38,294 bases of DNA from Aurantimonas coralicida (GTDB taxonomy: Bacteria > Pseudomonadota > Alphaproteobacteria > Rhizobiales > Rhizobiaceae): positions 1-38,294 of the forward strand of contig DRFF01000095.1 of NCBI GenBank assembly GCA_011050685.1. The letters run 5' to 3'. This document shows, piece by piece, positions 30,454 through 38,135 of the stretch. Under the pieces are notes generated by a model that did not search any database, was not told the DNA's origin, and worked only from the letters and a program-made list of their open reading frames with translations. Numbering within the stretch: the first letter of the stretch is position 1; every line of letters starts with the position of its first letter. The position numbers were made by a program, and so were the translations under genes.

Positions 30454-30760
30454 GAGGGGTGTTGCCGCCTGCTCGACATCGTCGCAATCATCCCCACAAC
30501 TGGCCCATGCCGCGCCCGAGCCACCAGTCGACCCGCGCGTCGCCCGGATGTATGGCGCGGTGACCGACGATGGCCGGCAGACTCCCGCTGTCGATCCGAA
30601 GAACATGGACCCGCGCAACATTCGCCAGGTGGTCGACTACGTAACGAAGGAGCCGGCGGGAACGATCGTCGTCGATCCCCGCGCCCGCTTCCTCTATCTC
30701 GTCATGGAGAACGGCAAGGCCATGCGCTACGGCGTCGGCGTCGGCAAGGCGGGTCTGGAA
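30437..30760 (+). pseudogene. L,D-transpeptidase (YkuD/ErfK) N-terminal fragment
   Basis: The frame contains PPVDPRVARMYGAVTDDGRQ, RQVVDYVTKEPAGTIVVDPR and ARFLYLVMENGKAMRYGVGV, the typical front part of alphaproteobacterial L,D-transpeptidases. Homology stops near 30758 (GVGKAG), where the IS5 remnant begins. The catalytic HxxC...SxGCxR region is gone. Its 5' end lies close against the head of the DsbA-like gene on the other strand, and a normal signal peptide is not clear. The fragment has no catalytic residues. Confidence 0.8.
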
Positions 30761-30779
30761 CCAGTGCGTCCAGAATGCT

Positions 30780-30961
30780 GGTCCAGCGGTTGAAGCGGTT
30801 ATAGATCGTCCTTGCAGGCCCGTATTCGCTCGGGCAGTCCTGCCAACGGCTGCCGGCCTCGAGAACATGCAGGATGCCGCTGATGACCCGGCGATCATCC
30901 ACGCGACGGGCCCCTCGATAGCGGCCCAAGCCTCGTCGTTCAGCCAGAACAGTCGTGCCAT
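30780..30961 (-). pseudogene. IS5-family transposase 5' remnant
   Basis: After a good ribosome site, MARLFWLNDEAWAAIE begins in one frame and ARRVDDRRVISGILHVLEAG plus DCPSEYGPARTIYNRFNRW follows in another. Together they are the N-terminus of a common alphaproteobacterial IS5-family transposase, missing some residues between the two parts and everything after NRW. The DDE core is absent. It separates the truncated L,D-transpeptidase from the truncated NicO gene. The end of the element is probably near 31037. Confidence 0.8.
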
Positions 30962-31036
30962 CCGATCCTCCCTTGGCTCCTTTGCACACGAGGGAATCTG
31001 ATTTGCTCCGAAGCTTCAACAGGATGAATGGGTATC

Positions 31037-31270
31037 GACCCTAAGGGATACGCCGAGGCTCCGGAGCCAGCCGATCGGCGATCCGGCAAGGTAGGCCGAC
31101 ATGACCGCCTTCGAGTGCCCCGGCGTCAGCGCATGCACAGCTCCGAAGACAATTCCTATCGGCAGGACGGAAGCGAGCGCGATCCAGTCCCGGTCCGTCG
31201 CGAATGCCTTCAAGTAACCGGCCAGAGTCCCATGAAGCTCGCTTTGGATGTTTACGAGGAGTTGGAGCAT
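31037..31270 (-). pseudogene. NicO/RcnA-type nickel-cobalt transporter, truncated
   Basis: From the ATG at 31270 the sequence reads MLQLLVNIQSELHGTLAGYL, then LASVLPIGIVFGAVHALTPG and HSKAVMSAYLAG, including the HxxTPGHSK signature of the NicO family (nickel/cobalt efflux). After SLGVSL the codons come from the IS5 remnant and stop soon. Only the first one or two helices remain. It was the last gene of the leftward metal operon. Confidence 0.82.
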
Positions 31271-31298
31271 CCGGTCCGCGCCAGAGTGGGATGCGGCT

Positions 31299-32237
31299 TC
31301 ACGGGGTCGAAGCCTCGTCTCCGTCCGCGTCGGCACGATGCCCATCCGCCGGGCCGGGCGATGCAAGGAAGGGGTTCAGCACCCCCGCAACTTCCTCAGG
31401 AAACTCCTCGTGCGCCGACAGCTTCCCTCGTGGAAGCGTAGTAGCCTCTATGTTTGGCAGCTCGGCCAGGGCTTCCATCTCCGCCTTCGATTTGGGCGGC
31501 GTCTCGGCTCCATAGACGACGAGGACAGGATCTTGGATACGCGAGGCCGCTCCTAAGAACTCGTCCCGGCTCTGCATCGGGTCGAGACCGCCGGTCACGA
31601 ACCGGAACGATGCGTGGCGAGCGCCTTCCGCCTGGATGACCGCGAATTTCGAGGCCAGACGAGCAGGCGTAAGCCAGCCCGGATCGGAATACACATGGCC
31701 TCGTGCCATCATGTGCAAGACGGGGCTGTTGACGTTCAGCCGATAGAGGCCGAAGCCGAGGACAGGCACGTCGCCAAGGCGGGACAGCCGTCTGAACAGG
31801 GGCATGCGCTTGCCCGTCATGGTCGGGAGCGGACCGCGCCAGGTCGGCGCAACCAGGCATAGCCGACCGAGAGCGCCAGGGTTTGCCGCAGCATGGGCAA
31901 GGGCATATCCAGCGGCATGCCCCGCGGCGACCGTGGCAAACGGCTTGTCAATGACGTTGTTGGCCAGCAGATTGGTGAGGAACGCTCGATACATTTCAGG
32001 TTGCCAATCCAGTCGCGGCCGAGGCCGATCGCCGAAGCCGGGCCAGTCGACCGCGACGGTGGTGAAGCGACTGGCGAGCCGGTCCTGTAGTGGCAGCATT
32101 TCGGCGCGGGTCGAGATCGAGCTGAGGGCTGGCAGCAGGAGAACGGTCGGGCCCGAGCCCCGGCGCTCTACGCCGACCGTGACGGACGCGCCTTTCCAGG
32201 ACCAGACCCAGACTATTCCAACGTTCTGCGCTCTCAT
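31299..32237 (-). CDS. Alpha/beta-hydrolase-fold protein lacking the nucleophile Ser
   Basis: 312 residues. Fold hallmarks: GPTVLLLPALSSIS, VAVDWPGFGDRPRP (oxyanion and lid region), ATVAAGHAAGYALAHAA at the nucleophile elbow, DPVLVVYGAE with a strand-6 position, and a late His (KLSAHEEFPEEV). The elbow G-H-A-A-G has Ala (codon GCC) where the catalytic Ser belongs, so ordinary esterase activity is unlikely. It sits between the NreB-like MFS gene and the truncated NicO gene and may be a non-catalytic partner in metal handling. The start at ATG 32237 is the first in frame. Confidence 0.85.
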   Translation of the reverse strand: MRAQNVGIVWVWSWKGASVTVGVERRGSGPTVLLLPALSSISTRAEMLPLQDRLASRFTTVAVDWPGFGDRPRPRLDWQPEMYRAFLTNLLANNVIDKPFATVAAGHAAGYALAHAAANPGALGRLCLVAPTWRGPLPTMTGKRMPLFRRLSRLGDVPVLGFGLYRLNVNSPVLHMMARGHVYSDPGWLTPARLASKFAVIQAEGARHASFRFVTGGLDPMQSRDEFLGAASRIQDPVLVVYGAETPPKSKAEMEALAELPNIEATTLPRGKLSAHEEFPEEVAGVLNPFLASPGPADGHRADADGDEASTP

Positions 32238-32294
32238 TGTGTGATGCTCCTGTTCCTTGGTGGCCCTTCCGGACCGGGATCAGCCGTTCGCTGA

Positions 32295-33671
32295 CTATCG
32301 GCTGGGCCAGACCGGATGATGGTCGTCGATCACGAACGGGTGGACGTGTCGTGTCGGGCCGTGCCGATGCGGATGGCGGTGCGGCTCCGGACCCTCCCAG
32401 CCTTCATGATCGTGCTGGTGGTGCAGGTCGTCGTGGACGTGCAGCGCGTCATGCACGGAGCCGGCGTGTTCGTGCTCGACTTCGACCGGATCATTGGCGG
32501 GCCAGAGCAGGAGGGCCGCCGTCGTGCCGAGGCCCGCTCCGACCGCCATCACCATGAAAGTCGCATCGAGACCGAGACGGGCACCGAGCCATCCCGCCAG
32601 CGGATAGGTCACGAGCCAGCAGGCATGGGACAGCGCGAACTGCGCGGCAAAGACGGCTGGCCGGCTACCCGGGTCGGATGATCGCCGCAGGAGCAGCCCT
32701 GCCGGCGTGCCGATCAAGGACGATGCCGCCCCAAGAAGAGCCCAAAGAACCACGCTTGCCTCCCAGCCAGCGCCGAGACTCCCAAACGACAACAGCACGG
32801 CCATTGAACCCGCGCCGGAAACCATCACGGCTCGCACAGGAAGGCGGTCAAGCAGTCGGGAAAGAATGATGGCGACCGTCATCGAGCCGAGCCCATAGGC
32901 GGCGAAGAGATAGGCGACATCCTCGTTGGTTCCGCCGAGCGATTCCCGGACATGCACGACGGTGTTGACGATGACCATGGCGCCGCCTGAGGCTGCGGCG
33001 AATGCCAACGCCAGAAGCCCGCGCAGACGAGGTGTCGCGAGATAAATCCGACTTCCCAGCGTCAGTCGGTCGAGAAAAGACGATCCCGTCGATGCCTTCG
33101 CCACCACCGGCAGTGCCACCGAGACGACGAGGACGGCCGAAGACAGGAAGCCGAGCGTCGTTCCGACGAACAGCCAGTGGAAGCTGATAACGGTGAGAAG
33201 CACCCCGGCGAGCAGAGGGCTGAGAAGTGATTCCAGATCATAGGCGAGCCGCGATAGCGACAGCGCATTCGTATAATCCTTTTCGTCGGCGAGGATATCG
33301 GGGATCGTCGCCTGGAAGGTCGGCGTGAACGCCGCGGAGAAGGATTGGAAGGCGAAAACGAGGGCGTAAACCTGCCAGATCTCGGTCACGAAGGGCAGTA
33401 AGAAAACGAGACCGGCGCGGCAGAGGTCGAGGATGACGAGCAGCGCGCGGCGCGGCAGATATGACGTCAGAACGCCGGCAAAGGGTGAGACACCCACATA
33501 GGCTACCATCTTGATAGCCAGAGCTGTGCCGAGCACCGCACCAGCATCGGCTCCCGCGAGGTCATAGGCGAGAAGGCCGAGCGCGACCGTCGTGAGCCCG
33601 GTTCCGATCAGCGAGAGGACCTGCGCGGTGAAGAGGTGACGGTAGGTGCGGTGTCGAAGCACGGACAGCAT
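32295..33671 (-). CDS. NreB-like MFS metal exporter with His-rich tail
   Basis: 458 residues. About 12 helices of the major facilitator superfamily (RHLFTAQVLSLIGTGLTTVA at the start, the GLLAYDLAG loop) are followed by a cytoplasmic tail (about 405-458) extremely rich in His: EVEHEHAGSVHDALHVHDDL and HRHPHRHGPTRHVHP. NreB and CnrT-type nickel exporters have this layout. The tail probably binds Ni or Co before export. It is in a leftward operon with the HupE-like protein and anchor protein. A hairpin lies just upstream (33704-33731). Confidence 0.86.
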   Translation of the reverse strand: MLSVLRHRTYRHLFTAQVLSLIGTGLTTVALGLLAYDLAGADAGAVLGTALAIKMVAYVGVSPFAGVLTSYLPRRALLVILDLCRAGLVFLLPFVTEIWQVYALVFAFQSFSAAFTPTFQATIPDILADEKDYTNALSLSRLAYDLESLLSPLLAGVLLTVISFHWLFVGTTLGFLSSAVLVVSVALPVVAKASTGSSFLDRLTLGSRIYLATPRLRGLLALAFAAASGGAMVIVNTVVHVRESLGGTNEDVAYLFAAYGLGSMTVAIILSRLLDRLPVRAVMVSGAGSMAVLLSFGSLGAGWEASVVLWALLGAASSLIGTPAGLLLRRSSDPGSRPAVFAAQFALSHACWLVTYPLAGWLGARLGLDATFMVMAVGAGLGTTAALLLWPANDPVEVEHEHAGSVHDALHVHDDLHHQHDHEGWEGPEPHRHPHRHGPTRHVHPFVIDDHHPVWPSR

Positions 33672-33703
33672 GGCGGTTCTCCGATCGGCCTCGGAACAGG
33701 GAA

Positions 33704-33731
33704 CTTCCCCCGCCTTGTAGAGCGGGGGAAG
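33704..33731 (-). promoter_or_regulatory. Perfect 10-bp hairpin before the MFS gene
   Basis: CTTCCCCCGC (33704-33713) and GCGGGGGAAG (33722-33731) are perfectly complementary around an eight-base loop. It lies in the 67-base gap between the anchor-protein gene and the MFS gene. There is no T run after it on either strand, so it is more likely an attenuator, a processing site or an mRNA-stabilising stem than a classic terminator. Confidence 0.6.
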
Positions 33732-33738
33732 CCATTCT

Positions 33739-34485
33739 TCAGACGAGGCGTTCGATAGCCGAATAGGTGCCGCTGGTGCGCACCGTCAGCGACACGGGAG
33801 CATCGCCACGGTTGCGCCAGAACCAGCCGTGCCGGCCCGTGAAAGCCGCCTGAAGCTGGCCTTCATCAGAAGAAACGCCGCGGCCCTTTTCGTAGGAGAT
33901 GTTCTCACCGCCGCCATCGCCATGGGTATCGTAGTTGACGGCTCCCCCTTCCGAGACGACCCATGCAAAGGCGGCAATTTCTCCCTCCTCCATGGTCAGC
34001 TTTATCTCCGCGCCTTCGCCGGGGGCGAGCGTGATGGTCATCTCGTCCTGACGGGGCTCTGCCGTCTGCGCGGCCGCCGGCGAGACGAGAAAGGAGCCGA
34101 TCATGCCGAGGAGGCTCGACTGGCGCTGCGGCACAGGCGGTGCGGGCGGCGGGGGCGGTGCGAGAGGAGCGACCACAGCCGGTTCCGTCGACGATGCGCT
34201 GGCGGGCGGCATCGTTGCCGCATCGGCCGATGGCAGCGATGCGGCCGGGTTGGCGGCATTCATGGCGGCGTCGGCCTCCGCTTCCGCAGCGAGCTGCGTC
34301 TTGATCTCCCCCATCTCCGTCAGGTTCAGCACCTTGCCGACACCGGTCGGGTCGATGCCGTATTCGGATGGCAGCACGACCGCGACCAGAAGGGCGACGG
34401 CCGAAACGGCGGCGATGGCGGTGGAGCGCAGAAGCTGCTTCGTGGTCGGAAGCTCGGCGCGGGTAGGCATGTCGCTGTTATACAT
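33739..34485 (-). CDS. Membrane-anchored periplasmic protein of the metal operon
   Basis: 248 residues from the ATG at 34485 (GAAAGGAAAACC ribosome site). One TM helix (about 20-38, TAIAAVSAVALLVAVVLPSE), an Ala/Pro-rich linker (PLAPPPPPAPPVPQ), then a C-terminal beta-rich domain (MTITLAPGEGAEIKLTMEEG, FAWVVSEGGAVNYDTHGDGG, GRHGWFWRNRGDAPVSLTVR). I know such proteins only as transmembrane anchor proteins next to HupE/UreJ-like genes. The conserved pairing suggests a joint role in nickel uptake or sensing. Confidence 0.8.
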   Translation of the reverse strand: MYNSDMPTRAELPTTKQLLRSTAIAAVSAVALLVAVVLPSEYGIDPTGVGKVLNLTEMGEIKTQLAAEAEADAAMNAANPAASLPSADAATMPPASASSTEPAVVAPLAPPPPPAPPVPQRQSSLLGMIGSFLVSPAAAQTAEPRQDEMTITLAPGEGAEIKLTMEEGEIAAFAWVVSEGGAVNYDTHGDGGGENISYEKGRGVSSDEGQLQAAFTGRHGWFWRNRGDAPVSLTVRTSGTYSAIERLV

Positions 34486-34508
34486 TGGTTTTCCTTTCAA
34501 AATGTGCG

Positions 34509-35243
34509 TCAGGACACGAACAGGCCGGTCACCTGATAGCCGAAGAGCACGAAGCCCGCGGCCATCACGGCGACGTTGGCGGTGTAGGCGTGACGGAAGA
34601 AGCTCGGGGTCCTGCGCCAGAAGCTCATGACGATAAGGATGGCGCCGAGCGCTAGGAGCTGGCCGATCTCGACGCCGACGTTGAAGGCGAGGAGGTTCGG
34701 GACGAGCCCGTCCGGTGCGATGTCGTATTCCAGGATCTTCGTCGATAGGCCAAAGCCGTGAAAAAGGCCGAAGATAAGGGTGGCGGCCTTGGTGTTCGGT
34801 TGGAAGCCGAACCAGCGCTGGTAAGCGCCCATGTTGTCGAGCGCCTTGTAGACGACCGACAGCGCGATGATCGCATCGATGATGTAGCTGTTGATCCCGA
34901 CGTTGAAGTAGACGCCGAGCAGCATGGTCGTGGAGTGACCGATCGCGAAGAGGGTCACGTAGATCCCGATGTGCTTCATCCGGTAGAGGAAGAAGATCAC
35001 GCCGAGCAGGAACAGGAGATGATCGTAGCCCGTCACCATGTGCTTGGCGCCGAGATACATGAACGGGATGAGGTTCACCCCCGAGATTTCCTGGATGTAG
35101 CCCTGGTCGCCCGCCGTGACGGCATGGGCCAGGGCCGAGGTTGCGAATGCCGCCGTCAGGAAAAAGGCGAACAGGGGCGTCAGAAGCGTCGTCCGAAGCG
35201 CTGTACGCGACCGGATGCGACCTTCCGCGGAAGGGTCCTGCAT
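34509..35243 (-). CDS. HupE/UreJ-like membrane protein (nickel-related)
   Basis: 244 residues: a signal-like segment (FAFFLTAAFATSALAHA) then about six helices. Signatures are GAKHMVTGYDHLLFLLGVIF, YVTLFAIGHSTTMLLGVYF, LIFGLFHGFGLSTKIL and LLAFNVGVEIGQLLALGAIL, matching the HupE_UreJ_2 type with conserved His/Asp in helices. HupE proteins move nickel for hydrogenase or urease. Neither enzyme is in this window. It lies 23 bases before the anchor protein gene, in the same operon. Confidence 0.88.
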   Translation of the reverse strand: MQDPSAEGRIRSRTALRTTLLTPLFAFFLTAAFATSALAHAVTAGDQGYIQEISGVNLIPFMYLGAKHMVTGYDHLLFLLGVIFFLYRMKHIGIYVTLFAIGHSTTMLLGVYFNVGINSYIIDAIIALSVVYKALDNMGAYQRWFGFQPNTKAATLIFGLFHGFGLSTKILEYDIAPDGLVPNLLAFNVGVEIGQLLALGAILIVMSFWRRTPSFFRHAYTANVAVMAAGFVLFGYQVTGLFVS

Positions 35244-35300
35244 TGTTGAGTTCCGATTGTCCGAAATGGTGTGATGCCGTCCGCGGGGGACGGCGCTGGA

Positions 35301-35681
35301 TCACGCGATCTCGAACGGCCTCGGAGGTCGGTCAAATGGGGTCGTCAGCCCGTGAAGCGGTTGGTCGGAGCCGATCGCTATCCGGCTCCGCGAGGCGACA
35401 AGAGAGGGCTCGGCAAGCTTCAGCAGGCCGTTAACGGTCTCGTGCGAGTGGTCCCAGGGATTATGCTTGTGGCTGTGCCCGTCTGATGCGACCTGTGCAG
35501 CTTCACTCTCCCCCTCATCCAGGTGGGAATGGCCGTGGTCATCGGCGTTCACCAGAGTCGAATGAACGCCCGCAGCTGCTTCGTGCGAGGTTGTCGGGCT
35601 GGACAGATAGAACGGCATGCCGAGCACGATCGCGATTGCGATCACCAGGCGAAAGACAAGGGTACTGTCGAGTTCCAACAT
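35301..35681 (-). CDS. His-rich small membrane/periplasmic protein
   Basis: 126 residues from the ATG at 35681. One N-terminal helix (LVFRLVIAIAIVLGMPFYLS) is followed by a His-rich stretch (DDHGHSHLDEGESEAAQVAS, then DGHSHKHNPWDHSHE). The tail is Pro- and Arg-rich. A longer in-frame start at 35783 exists but adds no sensible sequence. It is the first gene of the leftward metal operon, and the His cluster suggests binding of nickel, cobalt or zinc on the periplasmic side. No named family recognised. Confidence 0.7.
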   Translation of the reverse strand: MLELDSTLVFRLVIAIAIVLGMPFYLSSPTTSHEAAAGVHSTLVNADDHGHSHLDEGESEAAQVASDGHSHKHNPWDHSHETVNGLLKLAEPSLVASRSRIAIGSDQPLHGLTTPFDRPPRPFEIA

Positions 35682-35880
35682 GCATCCCGGCGGATAAATC
35701 ATATCTGTCACACAAGAGTGCGACGTGTCGCTGATGCCAGCCTTGTGTCCATCGAAGATGGCAGTGGCAAGGCGGATCACCACGACCCGTGCCTTCGGCG
35801 GCTCCGATCACCATCTCAACCCCGACGGCGGCGAGGGCTTCGCCTTGGGCACCGTCTTGTCCTCCTGTTCCAGCCGCCGA

Positions 35881-36585
35881 TCAAGACCGGGCGTCGGCAT
35901 GCACGGTATAGGGATGCTCATCCCAACCCAAATACCAAAAGTATTTCGACAATATTTCCTGTTGCAGATGGCACAATTTATCATCGCCCAACCCGAATAT
36001 ATGAAGCGGGTAGCGATTGCCATCACGAAATATCCCAAGATAGATATGACGATCATCTGACCGTATTATCATGAAAAAATAATCGAGAGTCTCGGACATC
36101 CGTAAACCGATGCGACGGCCAAGCATTGGTATATGGGTAAGTGCATTAATGAGATCGAACGGCGTCTCGAGATTTACATCGATCAGGTGTGATCGAACGG
36201 AAGACATAAAAAAAGATGGATTTATGACAACGGTTCGGACTTTCATCGACCATCTAATATTTTCGCTATAGTTTGATATTGGGAAGAAATTATATGGTGC
36301 AGCGGCATCGTAAGGGGCTTGCGAATTTTGATCCGAGATGTCGCTGCTTTTGTCTGGCAGTTCGACCGCGATAGTCAGACTCCGAATACGGTCTCGAGCC
36401 AAGGACTCGGCTTGCTCTACCACCCGATCCGGCACACCCGACTCGCCGGATGCGTAGCGCGCCACCGTCCTGAGCGAGACGCCGAGGTCCCTCGCGAGCT
36501 GGGACTGCCAGTATGAGCCGTATAGCGCCTTTCCCAAGGCGCGAAGCCGCCCTGTGTTGACATCTGGGGACCGTGGACGGCCCAT
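35881..36585 (-). CDS. HTH-containing hypothetical protein, AT-richer than neighbours
   Basis: 234 residues. The first 60 residues are a helix-turn-helix of the lambda-repressor/homeodomain-like kind (WQSQLARDLGVSLRTVARYA), followed by a basic helix (ARDRIRSL). The remaining about 150 residues (for example RTVVINPSFFMSSVRSHLID and YFFMIIRSDDRHIYLGIFRD) match nothing I know. The 3' two thirds are clearly AT-richer than the window average, which suggests transfer from a low-GC source or a mobile element. It may autoregulate through the inverted repeat about 90 bases upstream (36673-36697). Confidence 0.65.
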   Translation of the reverse strand: MGRPRSPDVNTGRLRALGKALYGSYWQSQLARDLGVSLRTVARYASGESGVPDRVVEQAESLARDRIRSLTIAVELPDKSSDISDQNSQAPYDAAAPYNFFPISNYSENIRWSMKVRTVVINPSFFMSSVRSHLIDVNLETPFDLINALTHIPMLGRRIGLRMSETLDYFFMIIRSDDRHIYLGIFRDGNRYPLHIFGLGDDKLCHLQQEILSKYFWYLGWDEHPYTVHADARS

Positions 36586-36672
36586 CGCAAGAACTCCATT
36601 TTATTCGCCGTCGAATTTGTGTCATAGACTTGGGACAGAAATACGTCGCGTGGGTGGAGTTCCGCCCGATTT

Positions 36673-36704
36673 TGGGTGGAAACCGTGTTTTCACCCAGTT
36701 TTTA
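36673..36704. promoter_or_regulatory. Inverted repeat upstream of the HTH gene
   Basis: TGGGTGGAAA (36673-36682) and TTTTCACCCA (36688-36697) pair at nine of ten positions around CCGTG, followed by GTTTTTATCG. Read rightward it looks like a rho-independent terminator, but no rightward gene precedes it. Because it lies in front of the leftward HTH gene, an operator is the alternative. Confidence 0.45.
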
Positions 36705-37740
36705 TCGTTTTTAATCAATGGGTTATGGGAGGGAAAATTTCGCTGAATCTAAGAATCTAGCGACGGGCTTCTTTGGCCGATCAGAGCGCAGGTCAAACGT
36801 TGTGGATCTTCACTGAGGTCGGCGGCTTAGCCGCAGGGACCTGAGGGCGGGTGGCGGTTCCTGCTTCGACGGTCGCCGCACTCCGTGGAGCGAGACTGTT
36901 TTGCGACCCGTGCGAATCCGGATGACCGACACTCCGACATCCTACGTCGGCGTTTCCAACAACCCAGGGCCGCGTGCCGCGTGGTGAAATTGCATCGAGA
37001 ACTCCCAGCCAATCCACGTTGCCTGTCGGATCGAAAGGGATGACGTATCTACGGGAATCGCACCGAGGCGCTCACCTTCTGTTTCGAAGGGACCGTTTCC
37101 GTCATATCCCTCTCAGATGAGACGGCCCGTTTAATTGACCCTTCCGTCCATGATCGTGTCCGGATGGACCTGACCTCCTCTTTTGCACCTGTCGACGTCC
37201 AGCAAGGCTTTATTCGCGTGTTGGGCCATCCATAGGCCTCCCCTCGCAGGGGCAATTCCAATCCGGCGCCCGAATGCCACCCATCAGTGGCCGGTCGGAT
37301 GCGAGACGCCTCGAATATTCGCCCGATCCTCAGTCCGGTGAGCCATCGCGCATCTTTTGCCACACAGACCCCCTTCCTGCGTGTCCTGCGCCATCCCCAG
37401 CCTCCGATCCCGCTTCCCGATCCGCCATGTCCCCCGGATGCAGGCTCACCGGTGGCCGAGTCCGGTGCCCGCCGATCATCCGCACAATCAGTTCGTCGAC
37501 GCGCCTGGCGAGGCTCGAACTGGCCCTTCCATGATCGTCGGCTTCGATCCGTGGTCGTAAGGCCGTTTCGCCACAATTTGACCATCCTTCCATCGCCGAC
37601 GCCGCCATCAGGTCGTTGGCGTGATCCACCTCCAACAACCCCTTATGGCGCAGGCCCCCGCCATCGTTTCCGCCAACCGTGGACCATGGCGGCCAGTTTG
37701 CCGGAAATGGTTCGAACCTGCCTCCATCAAAGTCCTATTG

Positions 37741-37942
37741 GACAGGGCTTCCGCCATTTTCCAGCCATCACGGCGTGACGGTTTTCGGTTGGCTGGCTAT
37801 CCATCCAATATGAGTTCATTTTACCCTCAACCACTGCCATAATTCGGCCATCGTTCCAACGCCGGCGACGGAATGGCCGCGATGGAAGCCATTCATCTTC
37901 ATAAAACCCTTGTATCGCAGGACTTTCGCCATTTTCCGGCCA
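37741..37942. repeat. Pair of imperfect 25-bp direct repeats
   Basis: ACAGGGCTTCCGCCATTTTC (from about 37742) and GCAGGACTTTCGCCATTTTC (from about 37917), each followed by C-R-GCCA, are nearly the same sequence about 175 bases apart. More diverged copies of the CCGCCATT / ATGGCGG core are scattered between 37600 and 38090. Confidence 0.5.
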
Positions 37943-38075
37943 ACCGTCGGCCAAATGGCGGGCATGTCGAAATGGCGGGAAAAAATCCGTCATATCCAAT
38001 TGATATATATGATAGTTTTCACCGTCTTGGACGATAACGCCAATGCGCCGGATGGCGGCGACCGTTCCAGAAGCC

Positions 38076-38109
38076 AAAAAGCCGCCATGGATGAGTCCAT
38101 GGGCGGCTT
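38076..38109 (-). terminator. Rho-independent terminator of the IS5-family transposase
   Basis: On the minus strand GCCGCCCATGGA, loop CTCA, TCCATGGCGGC (one bulge) is followed by TTTTT. It starts about 27 bases after the transposase stop at 38136, the expected place for a terminator or the transcribed end of the element. Confidence 0.6.
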
Positions 38110-38135
38110 CGATCCATAAAAATCGGTTCGGAAAG

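Larger units (their letters stand above)
36586..38075. other. 1.5 kb without a convincing gene
   Basis: Several frames are open but none has family similarity, a good ribosome site and consistent composition together. A leftward frame of 74 codons (36793-37017, tail PQVPAAKPPTSVKIHNV) and another at 37330-37638 are the best candidates and remain weak. From about 37600 the DNA is full of imperfect short repeats around GCCATTTTCCGGCC and ATGGCGG. I see no RNA gene. Confidence 0.45.

Noticed and set aside
34473-35304. Upstream extension of the anchor-protein frame to 521 codons
   Set aside because: The extension is antisense-frame noise over the HupE-like gene; the ATG at 34485 with a good ribosome site is the real start.
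37600-38100. CRISPR array
   Set aside because: Repeats are imperfect and irregularly spaced, and no cas gene is present.
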